NCBI GenBank assembly: GCA_963663735.2
Contig: CAXXHN010000001.1
Coordinates: 1,922,001 to 1,986,000, forward strand
Direction of reading: 5' to 3'
Length of the DNA stretch: 64,000 bases
Source: G963663735 sp963663735
GTDB taxonomy: Bacteria; Acidobacteriota; UBA6911; RPQK01; JAPXNP01
Shown here: positions 35,592 to 45,095 of the stretch, in pieces
How the letters are laid out: the number at the start of each line of letters is the position of its first letter
Numbering within the stretch: the first letter of the stretch is position 1
The notes under the pieces: model-generated
Databases searched by the model: none
Seen by the model: the letters and a program-made list of their open reading frames with translations, nothing else
Told to the model about the DNA's origin: nothing
Made by a program: the position numbers and the translations under genes

Positions 35592-36401
35592 ATGGAGAAA
35601 AGCAAGGAGAATGTCCGGGCAGAGTTCTGCCCGAAGTGTAATTATCTGCTCAGCGGAAATTTTGAGGAATGCCCGGCATGCGGAATAATTATATCCAGAT
35701 ACCTGGAGAGGCATCCAAATGGAACCGGGAGTACAGTACCACCTCCTCCCCCGGAGGAAGCTGGAGAGGAAGTAATGTTCTCAAGTCGGGGATCACAGGT
35801 ATGGAGAATATATCTGGCCAGGTTTCTTTACCCCGCTGAAAAGAATTGTAATCCCCTGATAACAGCCGGGCATGCCCTGCTTCTTCTGATACTCATGCTT
35901 TTCTCATTAAGTCTTTGGAGGTCACCGTTTCAATCAAACAGTGCGAGTGAAAGTTTTCTGCACCTGATAAATTTGCCTTTTCACGAGGCCGGACATATAT
36001 TTTTCAGTCCATTCGGGGAATTCATAACATCTCTGGGCGGAACCCTGGGGCAGTTCCTGATACCGCTGATATGCCTGGTCACTTTTCTTTTTTTCAGACC
36101 GGATAATTTTGCCGCGGCAGTATGTTTCTGGTGGACCGGAGAGAATTTCCTGGACATAGCCCCCTACGTAAATGACGCCCGGTCCGGGACACTTCCGCTG
36201 ATTGGCGGGAATGTCGGGCATTCCGCTCCTTATGGTTTTCATGACTGGGAATACCTGCTCACCGAAACCGGATTAATTGGTTATGATCATCATATTGCGC
36301 GAGCCAGTATTTTTGTGGGGATTGTTGTCATGAGTGCGGCTCTTCTATGGGCCGGGATCCTTGTCTGGAGGCAATACCAGATACTAAGTAAAACAGGTTA
36401 G
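35592..36401 (+). CDS. Zinc-ribbon integral membrane protein with HExxH motif
   Basis: A 269-residue protein; ATG 35592 was chosen over TTG 35580, though no strong ribosome binding site precedes either. An N-terminal zinc ribbon (FCPKCNYLL...CPACG, about residues 12-31) leads through a Pro-rich linker to 4-5 membrane helices. The first membrane region is followed by LPFHEAGHIFFSPFGEF, an HExxH site next to a helix, and later by WWTGENFLDIAPYVNDARS, whose Asp/Asn could complete a metal site as in site-2-type intramembrane proteases. A C-terminal hydrophobic helix closes it. I recall this as a widespread uncharacterised family. Protease function is inferred from the motif alone. Confidence 0.65.
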   Translation: MEKSKENVRAEFCPKCNYLLSGNFEECPACGIIISRYLERHPNGTGSTVPPPPPEEAGEEVMFSSRGSQVWRIYLARFLYPAEKNCNPLITAGHALLLLILMLFSLSLWRSPFQSNSASESFLHLINLPFHEAGHIFFSPFGEFITSLGGTLGQFLIPLICLVTFLFFRPDNFAAAVCFWWTGENFLDIAPYVNDARSGTLPLIGGNVGHSAPYGFHDWEYLLTETGLIGYDHHIARASIFVGIVVMSAALLWAGILVWRQYQILSKTG

Positions 36402-36547
36402 TCTCAGAATTAATTCCAGGTTGGAGCATCCTGCCCCAGCTGGAGGATTGGTGCCTCGAACCAGCATTTCTCACCAGGCGACTACAGCAGTATACGCCGG
36501 CCCTGACTGCAGCAGGCACAACCGGACTTTTTGATGCGCAGCGGGAT

Positions 36548-36601
36548 ACGCCTGCAAGCGGCCTCTCGGTCGGCTCCCAGCCCTGCCGCTTGCAGTGGCG
36601 T
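36548..36601. repeat. Imperfect inverted repeat downstream of the HExxH gene
   Basis: ACGCCTGCAAGCGG (36548-36561) faces CCGCTTGCAGTGGCGT (36586-36601), pairing fully apart from a 2-base bulge. It lies between two convergent genes, 147 bases past the plus-strand stop, and is followed by TTTATCTTT. A weak terminator or a REP-like element are both possible. Confidence 0.4.
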
Positions 36602-36667
36602 TTATCTTTAACTGTTCCGTGCCCCCAAAGTTTCACTTTGCAGGATTTGCTGCTCCTGGCGTCAGGG

Positions 36668-39265
36668 CTACAGCGTAACTTCCTGTGCCGATGCCATGTA
36701 TATGGAATTGAAAAGCAGCTTGAAGGTGCCGTGAGTCCAGAACCTCAACTGCGGCCTCAAGCCCATCAGGACGACAGTTCCTTTTCCGAGCGGAGCTTCC
36801 ACAATTGCTGTTTGACCGGCAATCATTTTTTCTCCGTCCAGCCAACCATTAATCAGTACGTCCTTTTCCGGGTAGCTGGCTACCAGTGAATAGTCGGCAT
36901 TTAGCCGGTTTCCACGGGTTTTTATTTTGAACACTGGCGAGTTCCAGTTGACACCAATCCCACGCCAAGGCATCCCGTAGGCGATGGGGTGGGAGTTGTC
37001 GAAATCCATCCAGAGTGTAGATCCAGGGCAGTAATAATCCGCGGTATCCACTCCCCTCGTGATATCAGAAACCGGAAGTTTGAACTCATCTATCGCCAGA
37101 TCAGAAGCGGAGTTTAAAGTGATAATAGTCCCTCCTGCTTCAGCGAATTTCTTAAGTTCCTGGATGCCCTTATCGCCCAGTCCACTGCGGAATTCAGGAG
37201 GAACAATAGCCGAGCCCGGGGCTGGATTTTCGTAATCCGGGCCCTTGAGCGCATTCAGAGAATCGTCCGGGATTAGAATGACGTCATAGTCCCTGCTGAG
37301 GTTACCTTCCAGGACTTCAAAGCTGTACACGGATTTATAAGGAATCCGGAACTGTTCCAGGGTCCATCGGGTCCAGCCTTCATCGCCATTGCCACCCTGG
37401 TAGCGACGGTAGACACCGAGGCGGGGGGTGCTGATTTTATGTGCCCTGGCTCCGGAAAGTTCTGGGGCTGACACGAAGTCGATCCCTGTTTCAGAGGCAA
37501 TCTTCTCAACTGTTGAAAGGTCTGTTTTTATCAGCATTGCTCCGGGTGCTTCTTTCCCGGACCCAATGCTGACTTCATCTTTCAGCCACCAGACATCAGC
37601 CCCGGCATCCAGCAGGCTGTTGAGGGCCTTGAATGAGTCATTGGCTTTGTGGCTGACTATCCAGCCTTTGTCTCCTTCACCGGAGACAGATCCCTCTACT
37701 GTATAGGGAGCAGTAACCGGGTCAGTCTTGACATCCATGGGCAGCTTCCATTCCACAACGTGAACACCCATGAATTGAGCCAGGTTGAAAACAGTCATGT
37801 CATAGGGGCGCAGCGGACGTCCATCCCGCTGGTGGGTCCAGTCATTGTCAGGGAACCTGATTTTTTCAAGGAGGCTGATGATAAGAGCGCGTAATGGCTG
37901 GGCGCAGGAGATTATAAAGGTACCGGCTGGATAGATGGTGCTGCCAGTGCGGATTTCTTCAGAAGCTCTTTCAATGCGGACGCCGCTTCTCTGGAACGCC
38001 TGCAGCAGCTCTTTAAGGGCGCTGGGATCATGTTGGCTCGCGGGAATCAGGTAAGCGTATGGAGCTTTGCTTTTTCCGGCTTCAATCTGTCTCTGTGCCT
38101 TGAGTACAGCTGAATTCAGAAGAGGTTCCCTGTTTCTGGCGCCAAGGTCCAGGGCGGCCCAGGTGGCAACCATCTGCTGTTTAACAATGTCGGAGAGCCT
38201 CCACCAGCCTCCCGGCCAGGGATTGGGAAAATTTACCGTAGCCTGGTATTCGGGCCGCCCGCGGCTGCCTCCTTCCAGCTGATGGGCATGCACCCAAGCT
38301 GGATAGGCAATATCAGCCGAGGCGCTTTCCGTCAGCATTCCCGTGATATTGTGATAATTGGTTGCCATGTGGAAAGAAGGCATCCACCAGGCAGTGTATG
38401 GGGCACCTGTTTCAACTCCCTGGCAGCCTTCCATTTCCAGCATCAGGGCCATGTGTGATCCACACTCAAGGTGTTCCCTCCAGGTCAATGGATCAATGTT
38501 TGGGTGAATCGGGTCAAAATAGGGAGGGATGTAGAACCGGGATCCGGAGCCTCCCTGGTGATGCTGGTCTATATAGGCATGTGGATACCATTGTTTATAC
38601 ATGACATCCGACACCAGTTTTGCTTCTGCCTGGCTGATCATGAATCCGTCACGGTTGTTGTCGTGACCGGTATAGACATGATACAGCATGGGAAGGCTTG
38701 ATCCCTCATATTCTGTACCCCTGGTTTTAGCCTCCCAGTCCACAACCATAAGCTGTCCGTCGGGGTTGAAACAGGGGAAGAGCAGAAATACACACTCTTT
38801 CAGCATGTTGGCATGAAAGGCATCACTGGAGGTTGCCATTTCCCAGGCAATCTGCGAGGAGGCCTGCGTGCCTCCGACTTCAGTGGCATGGAGGCTCATG
38901 GTCATGGCCAGCGTGTATTTGCCCTTGCTGACCAGATCCCTGATTTCAGATTCAGTCAGCCCGTCGGGATTGGCAATTTTCCGGTTGATTTCCATAATCT
39001 GTTCTTTGGAAGCCAGGTTTTCCGGAGAGGAGATTATCGCCATGATCAGCGGGTTGCCCAGGGTGCTCTTGCCCAGTTCTACCACCTCAATCCGATCCGA
39101 TTCCTGGTCCAGATGTTTGAAATATTCAACAATCCTGTCCCACCGGGCCAGGTTCCCGTCGGAACCGATATCAAAGCCGAAAAACTCGGCAGGGGTTTTA
39201 ACCGCTCCTGAAAGGGGAGGGATTATAAGAGAAAAAGCAATCAGCAGGTAAAAAATTTTTTTCAT
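36668..39265 (-). CDS. Secreted M14-family zinc carboxypeptidase
   Basis: An 865-residue protein; ATG 39265 follows AAGGA and starts a clear signal peptide (IFYLLIAFSLIIPPLSGA), the frame itself beginning at 39322. The M14 domain (~30-370) shows the zinc ligands HxxE in SLHATEVGG and the third His in IDQHHQGG, and an FPCFNPDGQ segment typical of the family. The ~450-residue C-terminal part (MLIKTDLSTVEKI, YDVILIPDDSLNAL, GTIITLNSASDLA) resembles a glutamine-amidotransferase-like/ThuA-type fold, seen in the large M14 proteins of environmental bacteria. Exported peptide or amino-sugar peptide trimming is likely. It is divergent from the fucosidase. Confidence 0.85.
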   Translation of the reverse strand: MKKIFYLLIAFSLIIPPLSGAVKTPAEFFGFDIGSDGNLARWDRIVEYFKHLDQESDRIEVVELGKSTLGNPLIMAIISSPENLASKEQIMEINRKIANPDGLTESEIRDLVSKGKYTLAMTMSLHATEVGGTQASSQIAWEMATSSDAFHANMLKECVFLLFPCFNPDGQLMVVDWEAKTRGTEYEGSSLPMLYHVYTGHDNNRDGFMISQAEAKLVSDVMYKQWYPHAYIDQHHQGGSGSRFYIPPYFDPIHPNIDPLTWREHLECGSHMALMLEMEGCQGVETGAPYTAWWMPSFHMATNYHNITGMLTESASADIAYPAWVHAHQLEGGSRGRPEYQATVNFPNPWPGGWWRLSDIVKQQMVATWAALDLGARNREPLLNSAVLKAQRQIEAGKSKAPYAYLIPASQHDPSALKELLQAFQRSGVRIERASEEIRTGSTIYPAGTFIISCAQPLRALIISLLEKIRFPDNDWTHQRDGRPLRPYDMTVFNLAQFMGVHVVEWKLPMDVKTDPVTAPYTVEGSVSGEGDKGWIVSHKANDSFKALNSLLDAGADVWWLKDEVSIGSGKEAPGAMLIKTDLSTVEKIASETGIDFVSAPELSGARAHKISTPRLGVYRRYQGGNGDEGWTRWTLEQFRIPYKSVYSFEVLEGNLSRDYDVILIPDDSLNALKGPDYENPAPGSAIVPPEFRSGLGDKGIQELKKFAEAGGTIITLNSASDLAIDEFKLPVSDITRGVDTADYYCPGSTLWMDFDNSHPIAYGMPWRGIGVNWNSPVFKIKTRGNRLNADYSLVASYPEKDVLINGWLDGEKMIAGQTAIVEAPLGKGTVVLMGLRPQLRFWTHGTFKLLFNSIYMASAQEVTL

Positions 39266-39445
39266 TATTATTTTCCTTTGGTTGGCAGCATGCCAGCTCA
39301 AGATTAAGTCAGGGCAGCTCATTTTGCAAGTGGAATAGGAACTCCCATAAATCAGCGGGACTTTTCCTGTTTTGGGACTTGCGTTTTTTCAGAATCAGGA
39401 GAAAATTAGATCTTGTTATTTAATCTTTTTTGAATGGAGTTGTAT

Positions 39446-40819
39446 ATGAGCAGGTATGCGAAATATTTATTGTTTGCAATGGTTTTAGTTCTACTTTTTG
39501 GTTCCGGTACCGGAATACTGGCGGCCGAGTGGAATGAAACTCCGGATCAGAAGGTAAAACGCATGGAATGGTGGACTGCTGCCAGGTTCGGAATGTTTAT
39601 TCACTGGGGGCTCTATGCCATGCCGGCCCGTCATGAGTGGGTAAAAAACAGGGAAAAGATTACCAATGAGGATTACCAGAAATATTTTGATCTCTGGAAT
39701 CCGGATCTTTACAACCCTAAGGAGTGGGCCAAGGCGGCTAAAGCCGCGGGGATGAAATATTTTGTTGTTACATCAAAACATCATGAAGGATTTTGCCTCT
39801 GGGATTCTGACTTCACCGATTACAAGGTGACCAATACTCCTTATGGGAAATCACTGCTCAAACCTATGGTTGAAGCGTTCCGGGAAGAAGGGATAAGAGT
39901 GGGATTCTATTACTCCCTTATTGACTGGCATCATCCTGAATTTACTGTCGACCGGGTTCACCCCATGCGGGACAACCAGGAGGAAAGGGCTAAGAATTCT
40001 GAGCGCTCGATGGAAAAATACGCTGAATATGTCTATAACCAGGTCAAGGAGCTGATGACTGAATTCGGGACAGTGGATTGTCTTTTTCTTGATTTCTCCT
40101 ACCCGGGCGAAGACGGAAAAGGCAGGAATGACTGGAATTCAGAAAAGCTGGTGAAAATGATCCGCGAACTTCAGCCTGGAATCATTATCAATGACCGCGC
40201 TGATTTACTCGACACTGACTGGGGCTGGGATGTCCGGACACCCGAACAGTTCATGCCCAGGGAATGGGTTAAGGTCGATGGCAAAAAAGTCCCGTGGGAG
40301 ACATGCCAGACTTTTTCAGGATCATGGGGATACTACCGTGACGAAGATACCTGGAAAAGCCCCCGGCAGTTGGTGGCTATGCTGATTGAAGTGGTCAGCA
40401 AGGGAGGCAACCTACTGCTGAATGTAGGGCCAACCGCCCGTGGTAATTTCGATTCCCGTGCCATGGACAGGCTGGCAGCCATGGGAAAATGGATGGATCT
40501 GCATAGCCGTTCCATATATGGATGCACCCAGGCGCCCGAAGAATTCAAGGTTCCTCAGGATTGTTTTCTTACGTATAATCCGAAGCTTAATCGTCTTTAT
40601 ATCCATGTGATGGAGTGGCCTTTCAAAGCACTGCACCTGGATGGTTATAAAGGGAAAGTAAAGTACGCCCAGTTGCTCAATGATGCATCTGAGGTCAACT
40701 TTGTCGAGCGGGTTGGTCACTGGGTTAGTGAAGAGAAGGAGGCTGGAACCATTACCCTGCAGCTGCCCGTCAAACAGCCCGAAGTGACCGTTCCAGTGAT
40801 TGAGCTGTTCCTGGAATAA
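39446..40819 (+). CDS. Exported GH29 alpha-L-fucosidase
   Basis: A 457-residue protein; ATG 39446 follows GGAG at a good distance, whereas the in-frame ATG at 39434 does not. A signal peptide (YLLFAMVLVLLFGSGTGILA) is followed by the GH29 barrel: WWTAARFGMFIHWGLYAMPA, KYFVVTSKHHEGFCLWDS, and GTVDCLFLDFSYPG, where the Asp matches the catalytic nucleophile region. GGNLLLNVGPTARG, a strong GH29 signature, is present. The enzyme removes alpha-linked fucose from glycans. It forms part of the glycan-processing set with GH127 and the TonB receptor. Confidence 0.93.
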   Translation: MSRYAKYLLFAMVLVLLFGSGTGILAAEWNETPDQKVKRMEWWTAARFGMFIHWGLYAMPARHEWVKNREKITNEDYQKYFDLWNPDLYNPKEWAKAAKAAGMKYFVVTSKHHEGFCLWDSDFTDYKVTNTPYGKSLLKPMVEAFREEGIRVGFYYSLIDWHHPEFTVDRVHPMRDNQEERAKNSERSMEKYAEYVYNQVKELMTEFGTVDCLFLDFSYPGEDGKGRNDWNSEKLVKMIRELQPGIIINDRADLLDTDWGWDVRTPEQFMPREWVKVDGKKVPWETCQTFSGSWGYYRDEDTWKSPRQLVAMLIEVVSKGGNLLLNVGPTARGNFDSRAMDRLAAMGKWMDLHSRSIYGCTQAPEEFKVPQDCFLTYNPKLNRLYIHVMEWPFKALHLDGYKGKVKYAQLLNDASEVNFVERVGHWVSEEKEAGTITLQLPVKQPEVTVPVIELFLE

Positions 40820-40828
40820 AGGATCAGG

Positions 40829-40860
40829 AAGCCAGTGGACTACTTCTGGCTTTCTTTTTC
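40829..40860 (+). terminator. Intrinsic terminator after the fucosidase gene
   Basis: A 7-bp stem (AAGCCAG / CTGGCTT) with a 10-base loop followed by TCTTTTTC, starting 10 bases past the stop. It overlaps the 3' end of the convergent membrane-protein gene. Confidence 0.7.
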
Positions 40861-42660
40861 TATCCGCAGAATATATTTGCCTCCCGATACCTCGATAATC
40901 TCCCCGAGATTTTTGGATGCATCCAGCATATGGTCCAGTTGCGCCTTGGTTATCAGGCCTGGTAATTCGGACATAATAACCAGGTCAACTTCATAGAGGC
41001 GGAGAAGGAGCAACGCCCTGTCATCCGGGAAGAGGTTGGCGATGCATTCGTATTGGTTGGTGGGATGAGTAATGAAGCTGATGCCATTCAGCATCTTTGA
41101 CCAGTGCAGGGTGGAGCCCAGCATCAGGTGAGGAACTAAATTTTTGCGAGTCTTGCTTACGGATCTATTGTAGTAGCCGATTTTTGAAGACCGAGGCGCC
41201 TTAATCTTTTCCCTGTCTTCAGAGGTAACGGTAGGGAGCAGGTACATTATTACAAGCTCCCTGTTTTCCTCTTGGCAAATCTCAGAGATTCTAATATCCG
41301 TTTCATTATAACTAAAGGGTTTATCAGGATCCAGAGGCAGGTCCCATGGGTAGACTTCCAGGATAAAAAGTGTTGACAGAACGGTGGTTAGAAGCAGTTT
41401 TTTTCTTTGGGATGAAATTTTTTCAAGGATGAAGAAAAGGCCTGCCGCAGACAGGAGAAGAATGCCCATATAGACCAGCAGCGAAAACCTTGGAGTCGCT
41501 CTGAAGAAACCCAGGGGGGGGATCAACTTGCATACATAAAACCAGGGAAGGGGTATGCCAAGGAAATGGGAATTATAACCAAGGGCAAACATGCCTCCAA
41601 GCAGGATCAGGCCGCAGGAGAGGAGCGCCATTCTCACGGTTGGGATGAAGGGGTGTTTTTTCTTGTCCTTCAAACAGAAATACAAACCTGGAAACACCAG
41701 CAACAGGGGAATGAAACCTGTGTATAGCGTGTTCTCTCCCCACAATGAATAGCGATGGTTTTGAAAATATTGCCCAGGAATTGTGGATGTGGGAGGGTGT
41801 AAATAGTCCCAGGGAAGGATTTGTTCTCCAGTTTTTTCCACCCGCAAAGATACCCTTTTTCCATAATCTGTCACAGTGTTTCCCCTGTAGGCAAGAACGA
41901 AGGGCAGCATTACGCTCAGAAAAACTGCGGCCGCGAGTGTTCCCTTCAGGAAAAATGATTTATTTAAATTTTTTTTCCTGATGATAAAAACGAATACTGT
42001 GAGCAGGAGAAACCCGTTGATTACAGCCAGGTACCAGCCTACCAGGGACTGCAGCAGCATAAAGAGGACCAGTCGGACAAGGTGTTTGTTTTTTTCTGTC
42101 CTGAGGTAGGAAACAAGGGCCTCAACGCAGAATGGCATCCACTGAAAAGAAAGTATTTGGAGATGGGAGATATGGTGCGCCCTGAAGAAAAGGAATCCCC
42201 AGAACAACCCAGCCCAGAATGCAGAGAGCCTGTTGCCGGTCAGGGTGAGCACCAGTTTGTATCCCCCCAGGGATGAAATGAAATATGCAAGGAATATCAG
42301 GAGGTTATAACCTATCCAGGGATTATTGCTTATGAACCGCAGGGGAATGTTAAAAATCGCCAGGGAGGTCATATGATCCCAGGCGGTCAGCGAGTTTTCT
42401 TTCGGATAATAGACATTTCCATCCAGGAGGTGCGAAGGATCTGTTATTAACTGATGGGTGACCCGTTGCAGGACCCACGCGTTAAGCGAGGGATCCATTC
42501 CCTGGATACCATGGCTGCCCAGGTTGTTCCAGCTGAAAAAGCAGGAGCAGAACAGGATGGAAAGAAGCAGGTATACCAGGATATGAATCCTGTTGGACAG
42601 GAATTCCCGCATTCCGGTCTGTTCAGGCCTCAGTTGATTTTCAGTTCCTGGTAAGGTCAT
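40840..42660 (-). CDS. GT-C-like polytopic membrane protein (paralogue without trefoil domain)
   Basis: A 606-residue protein with about 11 predicted membrane helices. Like the protein at 10407 it shows an N-terminal loop with an acidic residue (GMDPSLNAWVLQRV), a YYPKENSLTAWDH stretch and an FFRAHHISHLQILSFQWMPF motif, as in GT-C fold glycosyltransferases. A soluble domain of ~150 residues ends the protein. The gene overlaps pdxA by 20 bases, implying cotranscription although no functional tie is obvious. Substrates are unknown. Confidence 0.7.
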   Translation of the reverse strand: MTLPGTENQLRPEQTGMREFLSNRIHILVYLLLSILFCSCFFSWNNLGSHGIQGMDPSLNAWVLQRVTHQLITDPSHLLDGNVYYPKENSLTAWDHMTSLAIFNIPLRFISNNPWIGYNLLIFLAYFISSLGGYKLVLTLTGNRLSAFWAGLFWGFLFFRAHHISHLQILSFQWMPFCVEALVSYLRTEKNKHLVRLVLFMLLQSLVGWYLAVINGFLLLTVFVFIIRKKNLNKSFFLKGTLAAAVFLSVMLPFVLAYRGNTVTDYGKRVSLRVEKTGEQILPWDYLHPPTSTIPGQYFQNHRYSLWGENTLYTGFIPLLLVFPGLYFCLKDKKKHPFIPTVRMALLSCGLILLGGMFALGYNSHFLGIPLPWFYVCKLIPPLGFFRATPRFSLLVYMGILLLSAAGLFFILEKISSQRKKLLLTTVLSTLFILEVYPWDLPLDPDKPFSYNETDIRISEICQEENRELVIMYLLPTVTSEDREKIKAPRSSKIGYYNRSVSKTRKNLVPHLMLGSTLHWSKMLNGISFITHPTNQYECIANLFPDDRALLLLRLYEVDLVIMSELPGLITKAQLDHMLDASKNLGEIIEVSGGKYILRIEKESQK

Positions 42661-43663
42661 GGTCCAATTCAGTTTCGGAGAGATTATATGCCAGGCGTAG
42701 TCCCCATTTTATTGCTTCCATCATGCTTTCCGGGTTTGCAAGGTTGTGGCCGGCTATATCAAAGGCCGTTCCGTGCCCTGGAGAAGTCCGGCACGCCGAA
42801 AGCCCCAGGGTGGTATTAACCGTGGCATTGAAGTCCAGTAGTTTCAGGGGAATCAAACCCTGGTCATGATACATGGCGACTATGGCGTTAAAATTTCCGG
42901 AGAGGGTTTTCGTAAAAATTGTATCGGGCGGGAAGGGACCTGAAAAGGCGTTTCCCCCAAACCTGTTGTTAAGCCTGGCGATCACTGGTGAAATAATGGT
43001 TTCCTCTTCATCACCGAAGAGGCCGTTTTCGGAGGCGTGAGGATTCAGTCCGCACACTCCAATCCGGGGACTGGTGATCAATCGGTTCAAAGCTTCGTAG
43101 AAAAGACAGCATTTCTGGAATAGCTCCATTTCATTAAGCGAACCTGGAACCTCAGAAATTGGAATATGGATAGTTGCCAGGAGGAGGTGGAAGCTCCTGG
43201 ATAGAAATGCCATGCAGTAATTTTCCGAAGAAAACGCATGGGCCAGGAATTCGGTTTGCCCTGGAAACCTGAAACCTGCCAGCTTCAGGGATTCCTTGTT
43301 AACGGGAGCTGTCACGAGGAGGGGAATTCCCCTCCCCAGGCAGATTTCAGAAGCGGTTCGCAATGACGCAAATGCCAGTTCTCCGGCTATCCTGTCGACT
43401 TTTCCCCACTCAGGCGTGTATTTCGCTTCCCCGATTCTAACCGTATTGATCCTGTCCCAGGGAAGATCCAGGCCCAATTCATCAGCCAGGGCCTTGAGGT
43501 ATTCCGGATTTCCAACAATTAGAGGGGAGAAAGATATTGTTTCAAGCAAAACGTTCAGGGCTTTTAGGGTTATCTCCGGCCCGATCCCGTTGGGGTCTCC
43601 CATGGTAAAAACAATTTCAGGTATTTTCCCCAGAAATTTTTCATGGCGGACTGGTAAATCCAT
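42641..43663 (-). CDS. pdxA: 4-hydroxythreonine-4-phosphate dehydrogenase
   Basis: A 340-residue enzyme of the pyridoxal-5'-phosphate pathway (oxidation of 4-phosphohydroxy-L-threonine with NAD). Start at ATG 43663, 11 bases after AAGGA; the frame runs to 43792, but the extra 43 residues are not family-like. Motifs: FTMGDPNGIGPEITLKAL, VTAPVNKESLK, CGLNPHASENGLFGDEE, with the metal-binding His, and MYHDQGLIPLKLLDF followed by TLGLSACRTSPGHGTAFDIA. Length matches the family. The gene overlaps the downstream membrane-protein gene. Confidence 0.93.
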   Translation of the reverse strand: MDLPVRHEKFLGKIPEIVFTMGDPNGIGPEITLKALNVLLETISFSPLIVGNPEYLKALADELGLDLPWDRINTVRIGEAKYTPEWGKVDRIAGELAFASLRTASEICLGRGIPLLVTAPVNKESLKLAGFRFPGQTEFLAHAFSSENYCMAFLSRSFHLLLATIHIPISEVPGSLNEMELFQKCCLFYEALNRLITSPRIGVCGLNPHASENGLFGDEEETIISPVIARLNNRFGGNAFSGPFPPDTIFTKTLSGNFNAIVAMYHDQGLIPLKLLDFNATVNTTLGLSACRTSPGHGTAFDIAGHNLANPESMMEAIKWGLRLAYNLSETELDHDLTRN

Positions 43664-43831
43664 ACTGCAAGAATCCTTTGTGCCCGGGCAACCGCATAAA
43701 TGCGCCGCAAGGGGCGATAGAACAAAACCGACGCCTGGAAAGAGCGCTTTTGGGTGAAACGATTGGTCCGATTTTTCGTCTAATAGTAGCATCAGGATGT
43801 TACTTATACAATTGAATCAGTTAGAATCAGG

Positions 43832-44308
43832 ATGATGAAATACCGAGTTCTATTAACCATACTTCTGGCACTATCGGCAAACCTGGCTCTCGCCCAGCCC
43901 CGTCCGGGACAGGGAGGCCAGCAGAGCAGGGCGCAGGGTCCGGTCCTGATCAAGGATTTTGAACAACCCGGGGAAAAAGGCGAAAAGGTCTATCCCCATG
44001 ATCCGAAAGAGGCCCGCAGGAACGTTGATGTAGGAAAGTACTATTTTAAAAAGGACAATTATGAAGCCGCGGCCAAGAGATTCAGGGAAGCCATAGAATA
44101 TGACAAGTCATGGCCGGAATCTTACAAGAAGCTTATTGATACCTTTGATGAGATGAAGGATTATGGCTCCGCGGTGGACATTTGCAGAAAATTTGCTGAG
44201 AATAATCCTGCGTCAGGAGAGATTGAATACTTCAGAAAAGCCGAGGTCAAGTACCAGGAAAAGCATGAAAAGCAGAAAGCTGAGAACCCGGATAAAAAAG
44301 AGGATTGA
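43832..44308 (+). CDS. Small exported TPR protein
   Basis: A 158-residue protein with a signal peptide (cleaved near LALAQP), a Pro/Gly/Gln-rich linker, and two TPR-like repeats (DVGKYYFKKDNYEAAAKRFREA and the following one). A Lys/Glu-rich tail ends it. Such proteins often belong to the outer-membrane assembly (BamD-like) or serve as scaffolds; no specific partner is visible. It converges on ricT, 28 bases apart. Confidence 0.75.
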   Translation: MMKYRVLLTILLALSANLALAQPRPGQGGQQSRAQGPVLIKDFEQPGEKGEKVYPHDPKEARRNVDVGKYYFKKDNYEAAAKRFREAIEYDKSWPESYKKLIDTFDEMKDYGSAVDICRKFAENNPASGEIEYFRKAEVKYQEKHEKQKAENPDKKED

Positions 44309-44336
44309 CATTCGGCTGTTTGCTTGCAGCGAAGTG

Positions 44337-45092
44337 TTAGCTTAATCGGGATAATTCAGAATCTCTGTTGCTGTTGTCAACGGAATCATCTGTGGACTGG
44401 AAAGACCCGGTTCCGGAATCCCCATTTTTGTTCCTGTGGGGGCAGTTGCGGTTTTTCGGGATATCCTCTTCAGACATGAAATTGAGGCAGCACTTCAGCC
44501 TTCCACACATCCCGGTAAGCCTGGAAAGGTTCATTCCCAGCCCCTGTGATTTTACAGTCCTGACGCTTACCGATTCCATTTCACTTAAGAAGAGGCGGGA
44601 ACAGTTTTCATGGCGGCTGCAGCAGCCCATGCTTCCAATAATCCTTGCCTCATCCCTGGCCCCGATCTGTCTCATTTCAATTCGGGTGCGCAGTTCCCTG
44701 GCCAGGTCTTTTACCAGGTCGCGAAAGTCGACCCTGTGATCTGCGGTGAAATAGAAAATGACCCGGCTCCCGTCAAAAAGGTACTCCACCCGGGAAAGTT
44801 TCATCGGAAGCTTGCGGGCTTCGATTCTTTTTTTGCATAAAGCAATGGCTTTAAGTTCCCTGGTCTTGTTCTTTTCGTTCAGATACAGATCGCGTTCCGT
44901 GGCTCTTCTCAGTACTTTCCTGACATTATCCTCGGGCAGCATTTCCACGGCTTTCAAGTCTGTGACTGTTCCCAGTTCAACTCCTCGATCGGTGGTGACA
45001 ACGCAGCGGTCTCCGATCCTCAGCTCGGTGCCGCAGACGGAGAAACTGATTTTTTTCCTGCTTATGGGAAAGCGAACTGTTGCTATGTTCAC
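44337..45092 (-). CDS. ricT: PSP1-domain protein RicT/YaaT
   Basis: A 251-residue protein starting at GTG 45092. The PSP1 domain shows GSRVIFYFTADHRVDFRDLVKDLA, GARDEARIIGSMGCCSRHENC, and the Cys-rich LTGMCGRLKCCLNF. In B. subtilis RicT belongs to the RicAFT Fe-S complex that helps RNase Y maturation of transcripts and sporulation/competence. The neighbours holB and tmk immediately upstream form a classic conserved set. Confidence 0.92.
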   Translation of the reverse strand: MNIATVRFPISRKKISFSVCGTELRIGDRCVVTTDRGVELGTVTDLKAVEMLPEDNVRKVLRRATERDLYLNEKNKTRELKAIALCKKRIEARKLPMKLSRVEYLFDGSRVIFYFTADHRVDFRDLVKDLARELRTRIEMRQIGARDEARIIGSMGCCSRHENCSRLFLSEMESVSVRTVKSQGLGMNLSRLTGMCGRLKCCLNFMSEEDIPKNRNCPHRNKNGDSGTGSFQSTDDSVDNSNRDSELSRLS

Positions 45093-45095
45093 TGG

